Positions 1 through 11,030 are shown, numbered from the stretch's first letter. The stretch: DNA of 64,000 nucleotides from Simmondsia chinensis (GCA_018398585.1 JAGTTD010000013.1:6854492-6918491); one strand, 5' to 3'. Notes: generated by a model not told the origin, from the sequence alone. Translations and numbers: made by a program.

Positions 1-224
1 TCCATTAGAGCTCTAAAGTTAAGCGTGTTTGGGCGCGAGTAGTACCAAGATGGGTGACCTCCTAAAAAGTCCTCATGTGGCCAACCCTATAAGGTCCGGG
101 GTCCTCGGAAACAGCATCTCGACAGGGTTACACCCTGAAGGGGTAAGGCTGCGTACATCCACCCCTCGATCCTGCTTAGGCAGAAACCTTTGAAGCATTG
201 GGTCTGTTGTTGTTATTGTTGTTT
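1..224 (+). mobile_element. 5S rRNA-headed SINE, copy 1 (cut by window edge)
   Basis: Positions 1-88 follow the 3' two thirds of plant 5S rRNA, including the internal promoter blocks (AGTTAAGCGTG, then GATGGGTGACCTCCT). From about 97 the sequence switches to a SINE/LINE 3' domain (GGGGTCCTCGGAAACAG, then AAGGCTGCGTACAT) and ends in a (TTG)n-like tail at 201-224. The same tail domain is on the RTE LINE at 40060-44182. I infer a Pol III-transcribed SINE with a 5S head mobilised by that LINE type. The 5' end lies outside the window. Confidence 0.75.
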
Positions 225-540
225 AGGGTCAGAGTATTTTTAGTTAATATCACGGTAATAATCAGGACTTTTCAAACTCTATTGTATTAAAATTGCTCTT
301 TGTTATCAAAAAGTGTTATGAGAATAACTATAACATAACTTAATATTAAACAAAGCTATAGTATTAGTTTTTCCCCCTTAATAAAGGCAAGGATAGAGCC
401 GCACACCTTAAGGACGTCCTCTCAAGGGAGGGAATCCCAAGGCCTAAACTCGCCAAATGAACAGAAGAGCATGAGAGGGAGCATGGTTCCAAAAAGAAAC
501 ACCCGCACTCTCATGACCGATATTAGCTAATCTATTGGTT

Positions 541-655
541 GAATTGCAGTATAGATATATACCTAATAAGTTTACTCAATTTTATATTCATTACAATTTG
601 AATTGCAGTATAGATATATACCTAATAAGTTTACTCAATTTTATATTCATTACAA
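541..655. repeat. Tandem duplication, about 59-bp unit, two copies
   Basis: The block starting GAATTGCAGTATAGATATAT at 541 is repeated almost perfectly from 600. It is AT-rich and has no coding sense. The rest of 225-701 holds no gene; 361-530 is moderately GC-rich but unrecognised. Confidence 0.85.
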
Positions 656-712
656 ATAGAATAAGATTTTTCAGTTATAAAAATGATTATATAATAGTAT
701 ATTTTATAATTT

Positions 713-960
713 GATACCTAAGAGGGGACCAGCACTAAAGAATCGGATCCCATTAGAACTCCGAAATTAAGCTTGCTGGGGCGAGAGTAGTACCAAACTG
801 GGTGACCTCCTAGGAAGTCCTTGTGTTACACCCCTCGGGTTGGAGGTACTCTGAAACAGCCTCCCTCCAGGATGCTACCCTGAAGGAGGAAGGCTGCGTA
901 TATCCCCCAACCCAAAGACCTTGCTTCGACGGGAGCTCTTGAGGCACTGGGAATGTTGCT
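713..960 (+). mobile_element. 5S rRNA-headed SINE, copy 2 (complete)
   Basis: Positions 728-835 match plant 5S rRNA from ACCAGCACTAA through the 3' end GTGTTACACCCCT, with the A-box/IE/C-box region recognisable (GAGAGTAGTACC, GGGTGACCTCCT). At 836 the sequence passes directly into the LINE/SINE 3' domain (GAAACAGCCTC, AAGGCTGCGTATATC, GAGGCACTGGGAATGTTG). A candidate target duplication TTTT(A/G)TAATTT flanks it at 702-712 and 961-971 (10 of 11 identical). The 5S-to-tail junction is at the same place as in copy 1, so this is a family and not a single accident. It is not a functional 5S gene: several consensus positions are changed and the terminator is absent. Confidence 0.78.
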
Positions 961-1104
961 TTTTGTAATTTACTAATCTTATATAATTATTTATATTGGC
1001 TAAACAATTGAATATCCAATATTTCTCGACAAAATTATTACTTTAAGGTGACATGATATATGGGATAACAACCTAAAAGGGCATAATATTTAGTATATTT
1101 ATAT

Positions 1105-1147
1105 ACAACAACAACAACAGTTCTAGTACCATGAAAGCTCCATAAGC
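1105..1147 (-). mobile_element. 43-bp micro-insertion of LINE/SINE 3' tail
   Basis: A (CAA)n run followed by a degenerate reverse complement of the shared 3' domain, 43 bp in all. It is flanked by a perfect 13-bp duplication AGTATATTTATAT at 1092-1104 and 1148-1160, the mark of target-primed reverse transcription with extreme 5' truncation. Confidence 0.7.
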
Positions 1148-1160
1148 AGTATATTTATAT

Positions 1161-1934
1161 GGTTTTTAACAATAATCAATAACAAAAACATATTTAAAAA
1201 AAGGCTAATAAGAACATTAACTTCATCAATAGTTACCACATATCATCTGCATATTTTTCTAATTGTACACTTCACTTATCGTATCATTTGTTCAATCAAC
1301 ACATCATATTTTCAGTTACAATACCGTCATTCTGATTGCCACTAATATAGCCGAGGTCCTTATTTTTTTCTATAATACATTCCTCTTCTTGTCCTCTTTT
1401 CATATAATATGCCTTTTTAAAGTGTTTTGCATGCTTTTTAAGGTATATTTATCATTGTCCTCCTAACAAAAATGATAAAGAGTATTTGGTAAGATTGGTT
1501 GGTGACTTGAAATGTTATTTTATTGTTACCTAACTATTTAATTAAATTTTTATTATTAAATGAAAAATTATATGTGTTGTCTACTTTAGCTTTATAAGGT
1601 CATTGGTTATATATATAATTAAAATATAGCGAAATTATTGCTTAGGTATTTTTAAGTTTGACTATTTGTGATTTAAATATCTCTGCATCAAATAAATGAA
1701 AACTTACAAAAAAATCGTCATTTTTTCTTTTACTTCAATAAAATAAAATTCCCTTCATAAATGAAAATAAACACTTGATTCCCTCACTTTAATTTAAAAA
1801 AAGCTATCACTTTATCCCAAACTAACTTTTTAAGACTATTTTGCCCCTCAAAAGTGAGGAGTTAAGTGTTTGATTTTATATTTAGAAGCGAATTTTATGT
1901 TTTTGGATAAAAATTAGAAATTTTTATGTTTTTA
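1161..1934. other. AT-rich stretch without recognised features
   Basis: No credible coding region, tRNA or terminal repeat is seen. Reading frames of 60-70 codons here are low-complexity hydrophobic translations of AT-rich DNA. Confidence 0.6.
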
Positions 1935-2569
1935 TGCAAAAAATATCAGAGTTTTCGGATATAAGAGACTAGATCATATTAGTGAGAAGGCACTTGTTGA
2001 GCTTCAGGTTGCCAGGCTTCATAGCTGAGGACAAGCTTTTCAGGTTGGGGGTCCTCGAAAACAGCCTCTCTTCTGGGCAACCCCCATAAGGGGGAAGGTT
2101 GTTTATATTTACCCCCCAGACTCCGCTTACGCAGGAGCCCTTGAGGTACTGTGTTATTGTTGTTGTTGAGCTTCAAAAATATGACCTCTTGGGTAAGAAA
2201 CTAATTGGTAAATTGGGTTTTTATCTACACTATGCATATGGAAAATAACATAGTTTGCCCTCAAGCTTGAGTCACGCAACAAAACACCCTCGTGACTATG
2301 TACATTCTAATTTGTGGGGTCCATCGAGAGTCCCAACTCATGGGATTGTTCGTTATTTCATGTCCATTATAAATAGTTATTCGAGAAGGGTTTGGATTTT
2401 CTTGTAGAAAATAAAGACGAAATGTTTTAGAATTTTAAAGAATAGATGAACTTGATTCAAAATCAGGCTGTGAAAAAATAAAGTAAATAGATTGGAATTA
2501 TTAAATGAAAAGTTTGAATTTTATTCTATAAAAAACAATGGCATTCTAAGATATAGGACTAGTAGAAAG
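1935..2569 (+). pseudogene. Copia B, part 1: pre-integrase and integrase start
   Basis: Codons from about 1968 read RLDHISEKALVELQ, the GAG-pre-integrase HxxxxH-type region of copia. After the LINE insertion the frame resumes at 2176 (KYDLLGKKLIGKL). Degenerate integrase core follows with WGPSRVPTHGIVRYF around 2320-2360. Stops and frameshifts are frequent. No gag, protease or 5' LTR of this element is seen upstream, so it is 5'-truncated or too decayed. It continues at 9308 beyond Copia A. Confidence 0.75.
2007..2163 (+). mobile_element. 5'-truncated RTE LINE 3' end in Copia B
   Basis: This 157-bp piece matches the 3' UTR of the LINE at 40060-44182 over its whole length (AGCTTTTCAGGTTGGGGGTC, then TCCTCGAAAACAG and the CCTTGAGGTACTG end). 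It includes sequence upstream of the domain shared with SINEs, so it is a truncated LINE and not a SINE. It ends in (TTG)n. The duplication TTGTTGAGCTTCA flanks it (1994-2006 and about 2163-2175, merging with the tail). Confidence 0.75.
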
Positions 2570-3626
2570 TGTTGAAAAAATGATACAAGCTGAACTTAAA
2601 TGTTGTGAAAGAGTTACATCCCAAATTGAGAATGCAATAACAAAAGTTCCTCTATCCCACATAGATAAATTAAGGAGGATTGGTTAGATTTATAGGGGTA
2701 TATTTTCTCAACCCATTTGAATTGAGCCATGGGTGAAGGAATGGTGGGAACCACACATGCGCGGGCCGTGCTCGGGCGAGGGTGTGGGTGAGCTTTGTCT
2801 CACCAGATATATTTCTTTTACAGAAAATATTTTTTCATACCCTGTATTTACTGCAGTCGATTGCACGTTTAATCAAATTATGACAGTTGGAATTCGTTTT
2901 AATACTTACAACCGTTTATAGCTGTTAGCGTGTGTTTAATGTGCATGAGCGTTACTAGCTGTTGGCCTCCGCGATTAATATTGGTTACTATCCTTTTGCA
3001 TAGCTATAACTAGGACAATATACACCATCTCAAAAAGCAAAAAAAATACAGCAACGTTTTCCTCTTTCTTCTTCTTCTCCAAGCTCTCACTGTATTCTCT
3101 CTCTTCAAGTTCTTGGGCAAAGTTCTCATTCTCTCCTACCCTATGATTAACGAGTGCACGTTAAAAGTCGAACCATGTTAATTCTGGAGGACGGCCGCTG
3201 ATACTACTGTTTGCACTAGAGCAGCGGCGAAATCGTCTTTTAGGACAGTGGTTTTTGCCACAGCACGGTATCTTCGGTATTCTGATCAATCTCTCTATTT
3301 TTTGCTATTATTGGACTGTTGTATTTAAGTATTTTTCTGCTGAATTTTTTATTGTTTTCAGCATTTTTACATAACCAATTTACTGCAATTTATGAACGTA
3401 TTTTTCTGCAATTTATACATCTGAAATACTATGATTAACAGCCGTATTTGCTGCGTTTTAAGTGGTACCATGTTGCGGTCTGGAAATTTACAGTATTGCT
3501 TCTGCAATTTTGGCTACAATTTACTGCATTTTCACTTCCGTTTTTCGACTAAAATTCTCACTGCGATTTCACGAGAACTTCCACTGAATTTGGTAGTCAC
3601 GATTTGTCTACTAATTTTTTACAACA
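2570..3626 (+). repeat. Copia A 5' LTR
   Basis: Aligns throughout to 8230-9307. The TATA region reads TATAACTAGG at 3005, while the 3' copy keeps TATAAATAGG at 8682, so the 5' promoter has been damaged. Confidence 0.93.
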
Positions 3627-3668
3627 ATCTAAAAGACAATCTTAGTTTTACACATATATACTTAAATA

Positions 3669-4458
3669 TGGCAACCAAATTACCTCTTCCCGGCATGTCT
3701 AAGGTTGAGCCTCTTAACGGGAAGAACTATAAGAGGTGGTCCCAAAAAAAATTGTTTTTCCTACAACAAGTATGTATTGATTACGTACTTTTTGATATCA
3801 AAAAACACCTGAAGATGAAAACGAGAAAAAAGCTTATGAAAAAAAGTTCATCGTAGACGACCGAACCTGTAGGGAAAATTTACAGCATTATATGAGTAAT
3901 GGGCTCTTTGACATTTATGTAAAATTCAACTCGTCAAAAGAAATTTGGGATTCCCTACATAAAAAATATGGGGGTGACGATGCAGGGACTAGAAAATACG
4001 CGGCTAGTAAGTGGCTAGATTTCAAATTTGTAGACAATAAACCAATAATTGATCAAGTCCATGAATATGAAAACATAGTAACTACTTTCTTATTAGAAGG
4101 CCTTAAAATTTGTGACATTACTCAGGCATATGTTTTAATCAAAAAACTTCCACCTTCTTGGAAAGATTATAGAAATTTGCTTATGCATAAAAGAAGGACC
4201 TGACATTAGAGGAGTTAGTAAACCACTTAAAAATCGAAGAAGAAAATAGGCTTTAGGACAGGGGGTACTCATATTCAGATTTTTCTCAAGCTAATATTGT
4301 TGAGACAAGGCCTAGTGCATACGAAATGTTTAAAACAAGGGAAAAAAGCAACATTCAAACTTCAAACTTGGTGGGAAAATTCAAAAGACAAATAGCAGAT
4401 TTCTCAGAGATTGCTTTCACTGCGGAAAACGTGGACATATGTCCAAAGACTGCAGAAG
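3669..4458 (+). pseudogene. Copia A gag with CCHC zinc knuckle
   Basis: Begins MATKLPLPGMSKVEPLNGKN, the usual start of UBN2-type copia gag, 42 bp after the LTR. The UBN2 body (NSSKEIWDSLHKKYGG, KKLPPSWKDYRN) follows at 3892-4203 in a shifted frame. A canonical knuckle CFHCGKRGHMSKDC (CX2CX4HX4C) is encoded at 4412-4453. At least two frame breaks and a stop at 4201 separate the parts, so no full Gag can be made. Confidence 0.88.
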
Positions 4459-4524
4459 CCTAAAGACCCAAAGCACAAAGCCCACCTTGAAAAAACGGAG
4501 AATATTATAGCTGTTGTTTCATAG

Positions 4525-5575
4525 GTGAACAACATGACTGAGTGGATAGTGGACACCGAGGCTATCAGGCATATCTGCACAAACAGAAACATGTTCCAAG
4601 AGTATCAAAAAGCGACCGATGGCGAGATAGTCTACATGGGCAATTCTGCAGCAGCACCTATCCTCGGAAAAGGGAAAATTTCTTTAAAACTCACTTCTAA
4701 AAAGTTTCTTACTTTAACAAATGTGCTGCATGTGTATTTGCATAGAAATTTGATTTAGGGTAGTCTTGTAATCAAAGCTGGGTTGAAATTATCCTTTGAC
4801 CCAGACAAATTAGTCCTGACTAGGAATGGGGAATTTGTGGGCAAGAGTTTTTGTAATGGTGGTCTTTTTGTCCTTGATGTTGTTTGCATGAATAACAATG
4901 CTAGTACCTCTTCTGCTTATATTATTGAATCTCTTGAATTGTGGCATGCTCGCTTAGGACATATAAGTGTTGAATCAATTAAACGACTTAAGAAAATAAA
5001 CATGATTCCTAACTTCAGTGATACCAACTTTAATAAGTGTGAAGTATGTGTAGAAACTAAATTTGACAAAAAGCCCTTTAAATCAATTGAGAGACAGTCA
5101 GATCTTCTTGAACTAGTTCACAGTGACTTAGGAGACTTTAAAAGCCAAATGAGTACAGGTGGAAAAAGATACTACATGACCTTTATAGATGATTACTCTA
5201 GATACTCAATGGTATATCTCTTAAGTACTAAGCATGAAGCAGAAGAAATATTTTTAAAATACAAAACTGAAGTAGAAAATCAACTAGGAAGGAAAATAAA
5301 AAGAGTTAGGTCCAATAGAGGAGGAGAATATGATCCCACTTCTCTAGAAAAATTTTGTGAGGAGAATGGAATAATACATGAGTGAAACCCAACCTACTGT
5401 CCACAATCTAATGGTGTTGCAGAAAGGAAGAACAGAACTTTAAAAAGTATGATAAATGCTATGCCTATTAGTTCTAGACTACCTGATAACATGTGGGGGG
5501 GAGGCAATATTATCTGCATGTCATGTGCTGAATAGAGTTCCTCATAAAAAACTACATAAAATCCCATACGAAATG
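4525..5575 (+). pseudogene. Copia A protease and integrase
   Basis: Protease region at 4537-4760 has WIVDTEAIRHIC where copia has DTGA: the active-site glycine is replaced by glutamate. The integrase from about 4930 shows the HHCC region (LWHARLGHISVESI ... CEVC), then the core with HSDLGDF (first Asp) and RSNRGGEY, where the second catalytic Asp is Asn. A TGA stop at 5383 interrupts it before GVAERKNRTL, which holds the catalytic Glu. Both enzymes are therefore inactive by sequence. Confidence 0.87.
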
Positions 5576-5875
5576 TGAAAATGTTACGCGCCTAATTTAA
5601 AATACTGGAAAGTGTGGGGGTGTCTAGCCAAGGTTGGATTACCTGACTTTAAACGAAGTAAAATTAAACCTAAGACTGTTGATTCTATTTCCATTGGGTA
5701 TGCTCATCACATTACTGCTTACTGTTTTTTGATCAAAGGATCTAATAATTCATAAGCATGTGGTAGTATTATGGAATCTAGATATGTTGAATTCTTTGAA
5801 TATATGTTTCCCTTGAAATCTAATGATGCACACCTACTAGTCTGCCTTCTCATAATATAACTGCTAATCATGATA

Positions 5876-6869
5876 ATACTAATGATATAGGCACTCCTGA
5901 AATTCGAAGGAGTAAAAGAGCTAGGAAAGAAACTAACTTTAGACCTGATTTTGTTGCCACTTTCCTATCAGAAGATAACTTCATAAATGAAGAAAGTGCA
6001 AGTGTCTATAAGTTAGAGGAAGACCCTAAAACCTATGATGAGGCTATAAGATCAGTTGATTCTACCTTTTGAAAAGAAGCTATTAATAGCGAATTACAAT
6101 CAATTCTAAGTAATCACACATGTGAATTGGTAGACCTTCCTAGAGATTGTAAACTAATAGGTTGTAAGTGGTCTTTAGAAAGAAAATGAAGGCTGATGGG
6201 ACAATAGACAAGTTTAAGGCAAGGTTAGTGGCTAAGGGTTATACCCAGAAAAAGGGGCTAGACTATTTTGATACTTATTCACCTGTCGCTAAAATAGCTA
6301 CGATTAGAACCTTGATCGCCATTGCATCTATTCATGGTTTAGTGGTGCATCAAATGGATGTTAAAACAACATTTCTTAACGGTGACCTAGATGAAGAAAT
6401 TTACAAGGAACAACCCGGAGTTTTTGCTATCCCTAGTATTGAAAAGAAAGTTTGTAAACTTGTAAAATTTCTATACGATCCCAAACAGGCACCCAAACAG
6501 TGGCATGAGAAATTTAACAGCATGCTAGTAGCCAATAATTTCCTTATAAAAAATGGGGATTCATGTGTGTATTCTAAATCTGATTCAGATGGATGTGTAA
6601 TAGTTTGTCTATATGTTGATGATATGCTGATTTTTGGCACAAACTTGTATGTTGTCATTGAAATGAAAAACTTTCTATACTCTAAATTTGATATGAAAGA
6701 TATGGGTGAGGCAGACGTGATTCTAGGAGTTAAAATTCTGAGAACTCCTGAAGGCATAAGCCTAAACCAGTCTCATTATGTTGAGAAGATACTTAAAAAG
6801 TTTAACATGGTTAATACTGATCCTGTAAGAATACCTTATGATCCCAGTGTACATCTAACTAAACATTAA
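5876..6869 (+). pseudogene. Copia A reverse transcriptase
   Basis: The RVT_2 domain is readable from about 6030 and open from 6168 to 6869. It has the conserved blocks KARLVAKGYTQKKGLDYFDT, QMDVKTTFLNGDL, and the catalytic CLYVDDMLIF, then FDMKDMGEADVILGVKI. A stop TGA at 6070 lies upstream. The catalytic aspartates are intact, so this is the best-kept part of the element. Confidence 0.9.
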
Positions 6870-6878
6870 GGTGTTGTT

Positions 6879-7629
6879 ATGTGCCAATCTGAGTATGCCA
6901 AAATAATTGGTAGTGTTATGTTTCTGATGAACTACAACAACAAACCCAGTGCCTCCAAAATAATTGTTGTTGTTTGTTGTATGTTTCTGATGAACTATAC
7001 TAAACCTGACATTGCATATACTGTAAGTAGACTTAGTAGATACACACATAATCTTAATCAAGAGCATTGGAAGGTGTTAAAAAGATTGCTTAAATATTTG
7101 AAAGGAACTGTGGATTGAGGACTTCATTTCGGAAAGTTTCCCGCTGTTTTAGAGGGATATTATGACGCCAATTGGGTGTCTGATAATGATGAAATTAATT
7201 CCACTGGTGGATATGTGTTTACACTAGCTGGAGGTGCTATATCCTGGAAATCATCTAAGCAATCTTGTACAGCTACGTCTACTATGGAATCTGAGTTTAT
7301 TACTCTTGAGTTGGCAGGTCATGAAGCCGAGTGGCTAAGAAGTTTATTGGGAGACGTGTCATTGTGGGGGGTTTCTAGCTCCATTAGTATCACTTCATTG
7401 TGACAGTCAAGCTGCAATTGATGTGGCTAAGAACAAGGTTTATAATAACAAGAGGAGACACATTCGTCTCAGGCATAAGATCATGAAAGATCTACTAGAA
7501 AGTGGAGTGATATCACTGGACTATGTAAAGTCTGAAAAGAATCTTGCGGATCCATTGGCAAAAGGCCTTTGTCATAAAATGATTGTAAAAACATCGAGGG
7601 GCATGGGATTAAAGTCTATACATGAATAA
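6879..7629 (+). pseudogene. Copia A RT tail and RNase H
   Basis: [19 protein letters not shown] and then [40 protein letters not shown] and KNLADPLAKGLCHKM are the usual copia RNase H sequence. Breaks occur at 7116-7118 (TGA) and around 7390-7420 (frameshift). A 63-bp in-frame duplication and insertion at 6917-6997 adds 21 codons without breaking the frame (separate entry). Confidence 0.88.
6935..6979 (-). mobile_element. 45-bp LINE-tail micro-insertion in Copia A
   Basis: An 18-bp perfect duplication TATGTTTCTGATGAACTA (6917-6934, 6980-6997) flanks 45 bp. The left half is (CAA)n plus CCCAGTGCCTCC, the reverse complement of the RTE LINE 3' end. The right half, ATTGTTGTTGTTTGTTG, is the same tail in the opposite orientation. 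The insertion plus duplication is 63 bp and keeps the reading frame. It postdates Copia A. Confidence 0.75.
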
Positions 7630-8229
7630 ACTATGATGTATCCAACCTAATCTAAATAGGTTCAATTTGAATAGTCATAGTTTCATTCGAGAAATGCACT
7701 GTGTTTTATGTTGTCCCTTCTTATGGTGTGACAGTGCGGAAACGGGTCTATAGCCATATGTTTGGTGGTGCAAGCTAGACTTGCACTTGATGGACAATGT
7801 ATGTATGTTACCAAGAGGTGAGGTTGAGCTTTAGCTCTTAATGGACCCATATCCGTATGTTTGGTGGTGTGCGGTAACATACACTTGATGGGATCTACCT
7901 ATATAGGTGTGGGAGTCTGGCCGCTCCCTATGAAGGATTAAGACTTGTCTTCTAGAGCGCCTATGAATATCCAGGACGAGTGCATTGCCAATAAAAAGTA
8001 CCAAACCGCAGGAGTTGCCGAGATCTGAAGTTCGGTATGTGTCCAAGTAGAAGACTATACAACCCCTTGTGAGGTTCAAGACAAAAGTCACCTTGCAAGA
8101 TGTTGGTCCCAAACTTGGGTTACACTAGATGACGATTCAAGTCGTAAGACATCGGCCTTGAAAAACTGAACTCCTTTTGCCCAGTCTATTCCTATCTTTC
8201 TCTCTCGCTTTGTATTCTTTGTGGGGGAT
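7630..8229 (+). other. Copia A 3' untranslated region and PPT
   Basis: No domain is seen. The phrase ATATGTTTGGTGGTG occurs twice (about 7757 and 7855) as part of a diverged internal repeat. The polypurine tract is the GTGGGGGAT run at 8221-8229, directly before the 3' LTR. Confidence 0.75.
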
Positions 8230-9307
8230 TGTTGGAAAAATGATACAAGCTAAACTTAAATGTTATGGGAAAGTTACATCCCACATTGAGAATGCAATAA
8301 CAAAAGGTCCTCTATCCCACATAGAAAAATTAAGAAGGATTGGTTGGGTTTATAAGGGTATATTTTCTTAACCCATTTGAATTAAGCCATGGGTGAAGGA
8401 ATGGTGGGAACCACACGCGCGCACGCCGCCCGCCACGCCATGCTCGGGTGAGGGTGTGGGTGTGAGTGAGCTCTTTCTCACCGGGTATATTTATTTTACC
8501 GAAAATATTTTTCAGACCCTGTATTTACTGCAGCCGATTGCACATTAAATCAAATTATGACTGTTGAAATTCATTTTAATACTTACAACCATTTATAGCT
8601 GTTAGCGTGTGTTTAATGTGCATGAGCGTTAGTAGCTGTTGGCCTCCGTGATTAATACTGGTTACCATCCTTTTGCGTAGCTATAAATAGGACAATATAT
8701 ACCATCTCAAAAAGCATAAAAAATACAGCAATGTTTTCCTTTTTCTTCTTCTTCTCCCAGCTCTCACCATATTCTCTCTCTTCCAGTTCTTGGGCAAAGT
8801 TCTCGTTCTCTCTTACCCGACAATTAACGAGTGCACGTTAAGAGTCGAACAGTGTTAATCCTAGAGGACGGCCGCCGATACAACTGTTTGCACCGGAGCA
8901 GCGGCGAAATCGTCTTTTAGAACAGTGGTTTTTGCCACGGTATGGTGTCTTCGGTATTTTGATCAATCTCTCTATTTTTTGTTATTATTTTATTGCTGTG
9001 TTTAAGTGTTTTTCTGCTGAATTTTTTACTGTTTTCAGCATTTTTACATAACCATTTTACTACAATTTATGAACGTAGTTTTCTGCAATTTATACATTTG
9101 AAATACTATAATTAAAAGCCGTATTTGCTGGGTTTTAAGTGGTACTTTGTTGCTTTTTTTCTGGAATTTTACAATATTCCTTCTACAATTTTGGCTGTGA
9201 TTTACTGCATTTTCACTTCCGTTTTTTGACTAAAATTCTCACTGCGATTTCACGAGAACTTCCACTGTACTCGGTAGTCACGATTTGTCTACTGGTTTTT
9301 TACAACA
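8230..9307 (+). repeat. Copia A 3' LTR
   Basis: Begins TGTTGGAAAAATG after the PPT and ends TTTTTACAACA at 9307, followed by the target duplication GAAAG. TATA box TATAAATAGG at 8682. Confidence 0.93.
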
Positions 9308-10335
9308 GAAAGATCCTGCACTAAAATGGTTTGGCTAAAAGGACAATCCTATTAGATAAGGTCAAATGCGTGCTTTTTGGATCTAGGCTAAGGTAACCTT
9401 TCGAGGGTAAAGTTGTTGAGGTAGTCAATTTCTTAATTATTAGAATCCCCTCTAGTGCTATTGGTTTTAAAACACCCAGAGATGTCTGGCTCAGGAAACA
9501 ATGTTGGTTATGCTGGCTATATACATACATCAAGTTGTGGGAAAACTGGAGTCAAGATCTTTAAAGTGTATACTCTTGGGTTATTAATCTGATGGCATAA
9601 AAGGATACAGATTGGGTACTAAAGATGCACCTAAAATTAATGTCATTGCTAGTAAGGATGTTTTGTTTAAAGAAGCTAACATGCCTTGTCAAGGTGAGAA
9701 TGTCGTATGTACAACTTTGATTTCTGAAAACTAGAAGAAGTTCATTGATATTAAGCTACTTTAGCTTTAAATAGACCCTTTGAAAATGACTCTTCAGTAA
9801 TGTCATAAGTACACTGATTAGCTCAATTGCATAGGTTGCTCAAGTAGCTCAAGACGGAATAGACATACCATATCGTATAACTTATTTACCCACTTATGAA
9901 TTAACGACTGATAGAGAAAGGAGAAACATAAAACCACCAAATAGGTATATGGACATGCTGATTTTATTACTTTTGCGCTAAATATTGTTGCTTGTGAATT
10001 TGATGAGACTTAGCCTTTAACCTTTGAACATGCTATTAATAATAAGAATGCGTTTGAATCATCGGGGTGCTAGGAAAGAGAAAATACGATCTTTAAACAA
10101 AATCAAACTTGGGTCTGAATTAAAAGACCCCCTAACATTAAGCATGTAACCTATAAGTCCACTTATGGTTTGGTTGTCAATCTTACAAGAATTTGAATTC
10201 TCGGAAATGTGTGCTCTTACTAATTTATGTGAATGATATGTTACGGGTTAGCTAGAAGCTGAGTGGTACATACAAGGTAAAAACTATGTTTCAATCATAG
10301 TTTGATATGAATGATTTAGAATGTGCAAAAATATT
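9308..10335 (+). pseudogene. Copia B, part 2: integrase end and RT
   Basis: Directly after Copia A the copia B frame resumes. NGLAKRTILLDKVKC corresponds to the integrase NGLAERMNRTLL region, and SSAIGFKTPRDVW and DAPKINVIASKDVLFKEANM follow. RT begins around 10000 and reaches YVNDMLR, the YVDDM motif with Asp changed to Asn (about 10230), then FDMNDLECAKIFW at 10300-10340. Decay is heavy, with many stops. Confidence 0.75.
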
Positions 10336-10339
10336 TTGG

Positions 10340-10620
10340 AAATACACAAAAACTACTTCATACGAGTCGAGTATCGAGTCAAGTACCAATTCGAGTATCG
10401 AGTCGAGTATTTAATTGAGTATCTAGACGAGAATATTCAATCTAGTATAGAGTTAAGTATTTAGTCGAGTATCGAGCCAAGTAGTTCACTACTCGACTCG
10501 TACTCATTTATTAATCGAGTATCTTTTGATACTCGAACTCGGCTAATTCCAGTTCTAGTCGAGTTTTATTCGAGCTACTCAGGAGCTACTTTCGAGTGGC
10601 TCGGATCGTTTACATCCCTA
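10340..10620. mobile_element. GAGTCGAG-rich TIR element in Copia B RT
   Basis: A run of GAGTCGAGTAT-type repeats breaks the RT right after the FDMNDLE block. The right end CGTTTACATCCCTA (10607-10620) matches the ends of the elements at 33579-34173 and 53287-53738. The left terminus is too decayed to place, and no matching 8-bp duplication was found. Confidence 0.5.
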
Positions 10621-11030
10621 CCTACAAGCCATCCCTTACGACCTCATCCAAAGTTTTTGTCTGACCTATACCTTGTCTTTAATTCATATAAGAGGGAATG
10701 AGCAGTAGGGTACAACAACTAATGTTGTTAGATCAATAATGTATGTCATGATATGTACTAGATCTGACTTAGCATGCCCTATGAGTCTTCTTAGCAGATA
10801 TATGCATAACTCTTGAAAGCACCGTTGGAATAGTATTAAATAGATATACTTAGGTACCTTGTAGGCAATTTTGAACCTTAGCATTGTGTATGGACATAGG
10901 GGTGCGTCTGCAATAGCCTTGCTTTGGTAGGATTTCTAGATCTCCTATATATTATTATCAAGTGCCCCTAACCCCAAAAGCCTATAAATCTCAATTCAAG
11001 TAATTCTAAGAGGTGTCATCAAAACTGTTC
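10621..11030 (+). pseudogene. Copia B, part 3: RT tail
   Basis: The sequence corresponds to the region after the copia RT that normally reads YA.x.GSLMYAM..TRPDIA..V..LSRYM. Here it is only recognisable in pieces across frames. It is broken at 11030 by gypsy C and resumes at 27022. Confidence 0.5.

Larger units (their letters stand above)
2570..9307 (+). mobile_element. Copia A, complete Ty1/copia retrotransposon
   Basis: LTRs of 1057 and 1078 bp begin TGTTGRAAAAATGATACAAG and end TTTTTACAACA. The five bases GAAAG directly flank both ends (2565-2569, 9308-9312), a perfect target duplication. Gag, protease, integrase, RT and RNase H come in copia order. Several stops and frameshifts make it inactive. 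It sits inside the integrase of Copia B. Odd point: no tRNA-iMet-type primer site (TGGTATCAGAGC) follows the 5' LTR, and gag starts only 42 bp later. Confidence 0.95.

Noticed and set aside
713..960. Functional 5S rRNA gene, or Cassandra TRIM
   Set aside because: Several consensus bases are changed, the 5' end does not match, and the sequence goes straight into a LINE/SINE tail. No second LTR-like copy, primer site or purine tract suggests Cassandra.
2733..2921. 62-codon frame starting MKEWWEPHMRG
   Set aside because: It lies within the U3 part of the Copia A LTR, and the other LTR breaks the frame.
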